Notes under the pieces: model-generated
What the model saw: the letters and a program-made list of their open reading frames with translations, nothing else
Told to the model about the DNA's origin: nothing
Databases searched by the model: none
Assembly (NCBI GenBank): GCA_028288445.1
Contig: JAQBNT010000037.1
Coordinates: 1 to 35,500, forward strand
Direction of reading: 5' to 3'
Origin: Hymenobacter sp.
GTDB taxonomy: Bacteria; Bacteroidota; Bacteroidia; Cytophagales; Hymenobacteraceae
DNA: 35,500 bases
Position numbers and translations under genes: made by a program
In this document: positions 33,855 through 35,500 of the stretch, piece after piece
How the letters are laid out: every line of letters starts with the position of its first letter
How positions within the stretch are numbered: the stretch's first letter is position 1

Positions 33855-34553
33855 TTACTCGGTTACAAACAAATTGCGGCTTACTTCGGCCGAAATGAGG
33901 GCGGTGCGCTCACGGTTTATTCTGAGCTCGAACGAATTATCAAATGCCACCTTATCCAATACTTCAATAATGGCTCCGAGTTGCAAACCTACTTTGTCGA
34001 GGTACTGGAGGAAGGGCACGGAGGTGTTCTTGACGGCTGCCAGGGTCCCAAATTCGCCCGTGCAGAGGTCGGCCAGCAGGCGGTGGGCGGGGCGGCGGAT
34101 GGCTCCATCCTCGGCCGGAATGGGGTCGCCGTGCGGGTCGAGGGCGGGGTGGCCCAGGAAGGCATCGAGCCGGCGCATCAGCAGCGGCGACTGCACGTGC
34201 TCCAACTCCTCGGCTACTTCGTGCACCTCATCCCAGTTGAAGCCGAGCTGCTGCACTAGAAAAACCTCCCACAGCCGGTGCTTGCGGATGGTGAGCAGCG
34301 CCAGTCGCTGGCCCTCGGCGGTGAGCTGCACGCCGCGGTATTTCTCGTAGTTCAACAGGCCCTTTTCGGCCAGGCGGCGCAGCATGTCCGTCACGGAGGC
34401 GGCGCGGGTGTCCAGGGCCGCCGCGATGCGGTTGGTGCTCACGCCGGCGGTGTCCGGCTCAGCCTCGGCCAGCTTGAAAATGGCTTTGAGGTAATTTTCC
34501 TCGGTGTGGCTGGGCAGTTTGGCGGGTGGGAGGGTGGACGGGGATTCGCTCAT
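33855..34553 (-). CDS. DtxR/MntR-family metal-dependent repressor
   Basis: 232 residues. N-terminal helix-turn-helix (SHTEENYLKAIFKL to STNRIAAALDTRAASVTDML and LNYEKYRGVQLT), then a metal-binding dimer domain HRLWEVFLVQQLGFNWDEVH followed by AEELEH, and a C-terminal SH3/FeoA-like domain. The ligand motif reads E-x-x-E-H, with Glu where iron-type DtxR has Cys, as in manganese sensor MntR. Asn is present at the N-terminal ligand position (ENYLKA) where DtxR has Met and MntR has Asp, so metal choice is open. Start ATG 34551-34553 (MSESPSTLPP); the open frame further up looks spurious. No metal transporter lies in the window; mnmE follows after 78 bases on the same strand. Confidence 0.88.
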   Translation of the reverse strand: MSESPSTLPPAKLPSHTEENYLKAIFKLAEAEPDTAGVSTNRIAAALDTRAASVTDMLRRLAEKGLLNYEKYRGVQLTAEGQRLALLTIRKHRLWEVFLVQQLGFNWDEVHEVAEELEHVQSPLLMRRLDAFLGHPALDPHGDPIPAEDGAIRRPAHRLLADLCTGEFGTLAAVKNTSVPFLQYLDKVGLQLGAIIEVLDKVAFDNSFELRINRERTALISAEVSRNLFVTE

Positions 34554-34648
34554 GCTGACAGGGCCGGAACAGGAGGGCCAGTGCAAAGCTGCATGTAAAT
34601 ATGCGCGCTTCACACCGGCCCAAGCTGCTCAACCTAAAAATTAGCTAC

Positions 34649-35500
34649 TTAAAATTTCAACAGTGCCGAGGCCCAGGTGAAGCCCGAGCCGAAGGCGGCC
34701 AGGCACACGAGGTCGCCGCGCTTGATTTTGCCTTCCTGCACGGCTTCGCTGAAGGCCAGCGGCACCGAGGCGGCGGTGGTGTTGCCGTAGCGCTGAATGT
34801 TGCTGAATACTTTGTCGTCGCCGAGGCCCATTTTCTGCTGCACGTACTGGGTGATGCGTAGGTTGGCCTGGTGCGGAATGAGCATGTCGATGTCCGAAGC
34901 CTGGAGGCCGTTCTGGTCCAGCGCCTCCTTGATGACCTGCGGGAAGCGCACCACGGCGTGCTTGAACACGTTCTGGCCGTTCATGTAGGGGTAGAGCTCG
35001 GCTTTGTTGGCCATGATGTACTCCACGCGGTTGTCGCGGTTCGAGCTGGGCTCCTTCACGATGAGCTCTTCGGCGTGCTCGCCCTGCGCGTGCAGGTGGG
35101 TGCTCAGAATTGCCTGGTTTTCGGAAGTGCTGGGGCGGAGCACCATGGCACCCGCGCCATCACCGAAAATGACGGAAACGCCGCGGCCCTCGGGCGATTT
35201 ATCCAGGCCGGAGGAGTGGATTTCGGAGCCCACCACGAGCACCGTGTCGTACATGCCGGTGCGGATGAACTGGTCGGCCACCGAAAGGGCGTAGATGAAG
35301 CCCGAGCACTGGTTGCGCACGTCGAGGGCGGGGCAGTTGTTGGTCATGCCCAGCTCGCGCTGCATGAGCACGCCGGAGCCGGGGAAGAAGTAATCCGGCG
35401 AGAGCGTGGCGAACACAATCATTTGCACGTCGTTGGCTTCCAAGCCGGCCATTTCGAGGGCTTTGCGGGCGGCGTTGGCCCCCATGTTGGCGGTGGTGTC
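34649..35500 (-). CDS. fabH: 3-oxoacyl-ACP synthase III (5' end outside window)
   Basis: Initiates fatty-acid synthesis by condensing an acyl-CoA with malonyl-ACP. 283 residues are visible, with the frame open to the last base (DTTANMGANAARKAL), so about 50 N-terminal residues are missing. The Cys-His-Asn triad is present: Cys in DVRNQCSGF, His in IPHQANLRI, Asn in YGNTTAAS. GDGAGAMVL and FGSGFTWASALLKF complete the signature. Bacteroidota carry several FabH-like genes; this could supply branched or straight primers. Confidence 0.92.
   Translation of the reverse strand, partial: DTTANMGANAARKALEMAGLEANDVQMIVFATLSPDYFFPGSGVLMQRELGMTNNCPALDVRNQCSGFIYALSVADQFIRTGMYDTVLVVGSEIHSSGLDKSPEGRGVSVIFGDGAGAMVLRPSTSENQAILSTHLHAQGEHAEELIVKEPSSNRDNRVEYIMANKAELYPYMNGQNVFKHAVVRFPQVIKEALDQNGLQASDIDMLIPHQANLRITQYVQQKMGLGDDKVFSNIQRYGNTTAASVPLAFSEAVQEGKIKRGDLVCLAAFGSGFTWASALLKF

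Overview
The window looks like chromosomal DNA from a GC-rich member of the Bacteroidota, most likely a Hymenobacter-type Cytophagales. This is an inference from gene content and sequence style: an icmF-type fused mutase, a PorE-like OmpA protein, three-gene Mla lipid-transport sets, starts without Shine-Dalgarno sequences, a TTTG-N20-TAnnTTT-type promoter before queE, and dispersed GTCATCCTGAGC...GAAGGATGAC palindromes. No rRNA, tRNA, CRISPR array, insertion sequence or prophage was recognised.

Left part (1-7.5 kb, mostly minus strand): the 3' end of a plus-strand gene; icmF (fused isobutyryl-CoA mutase with its G-protein chaperone); a small AT-rich gene cut by an in-frame amber codon and lying between two elaborate palindromic elements; fdhA (zinc formaldehyde dehydrogenase); a GlcG/HbpS-like protein; and an unrecognised multi-pass membrane protein. 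Several of these end in clear intrinsic terminators.

Middle part (7.7-17.2 kb, plus strand): a stress and energy island. It holds a tiny membrane peptide, a protein of six BON domains, a short hypothetical protein, a tandem-domain universal stress protein, a Ca2+-type P-ATPase, a second tandem Usp and a phosphoketolase. A 40-bp inverted repeat closes it, facing a minus-strand mlaE-mlaF-mlaD operon (17.4-19.9 kb).

Next (20-23.9 kb) come hsp20, a truncated-globin homologue that has lost its heme-ligand positions, a Crp/Fnr regulator overlapping it tail to tail, and an L,D-transpeptidase-like protein without its catalytic histidine. Four sites of the form TGAT-N4-(A/G)TCA lie in front of the BON operon, mlaE/hsp20, the globin and the transpeptidase. 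The regulator's recognition helix has the Fnr-type E-x-x-S-R pattern. I infer a local Fnr-like regulon, perhaps for oxygen limitation or redox stress; this is the most interesting candidate system in the window.

The right part (24-35.5 kb) is mainly housekeeping: lepA, folD, queE, a PorE-like TPR/propeller/OmpA protein, a small secreted Spy/CpxP-like protein, gltA, mnmE, a DtxR/MntR-type regulator and a 5'-truncated fabH. Large antisense reading frames opposite many genes are high-GC shadows and were left out.
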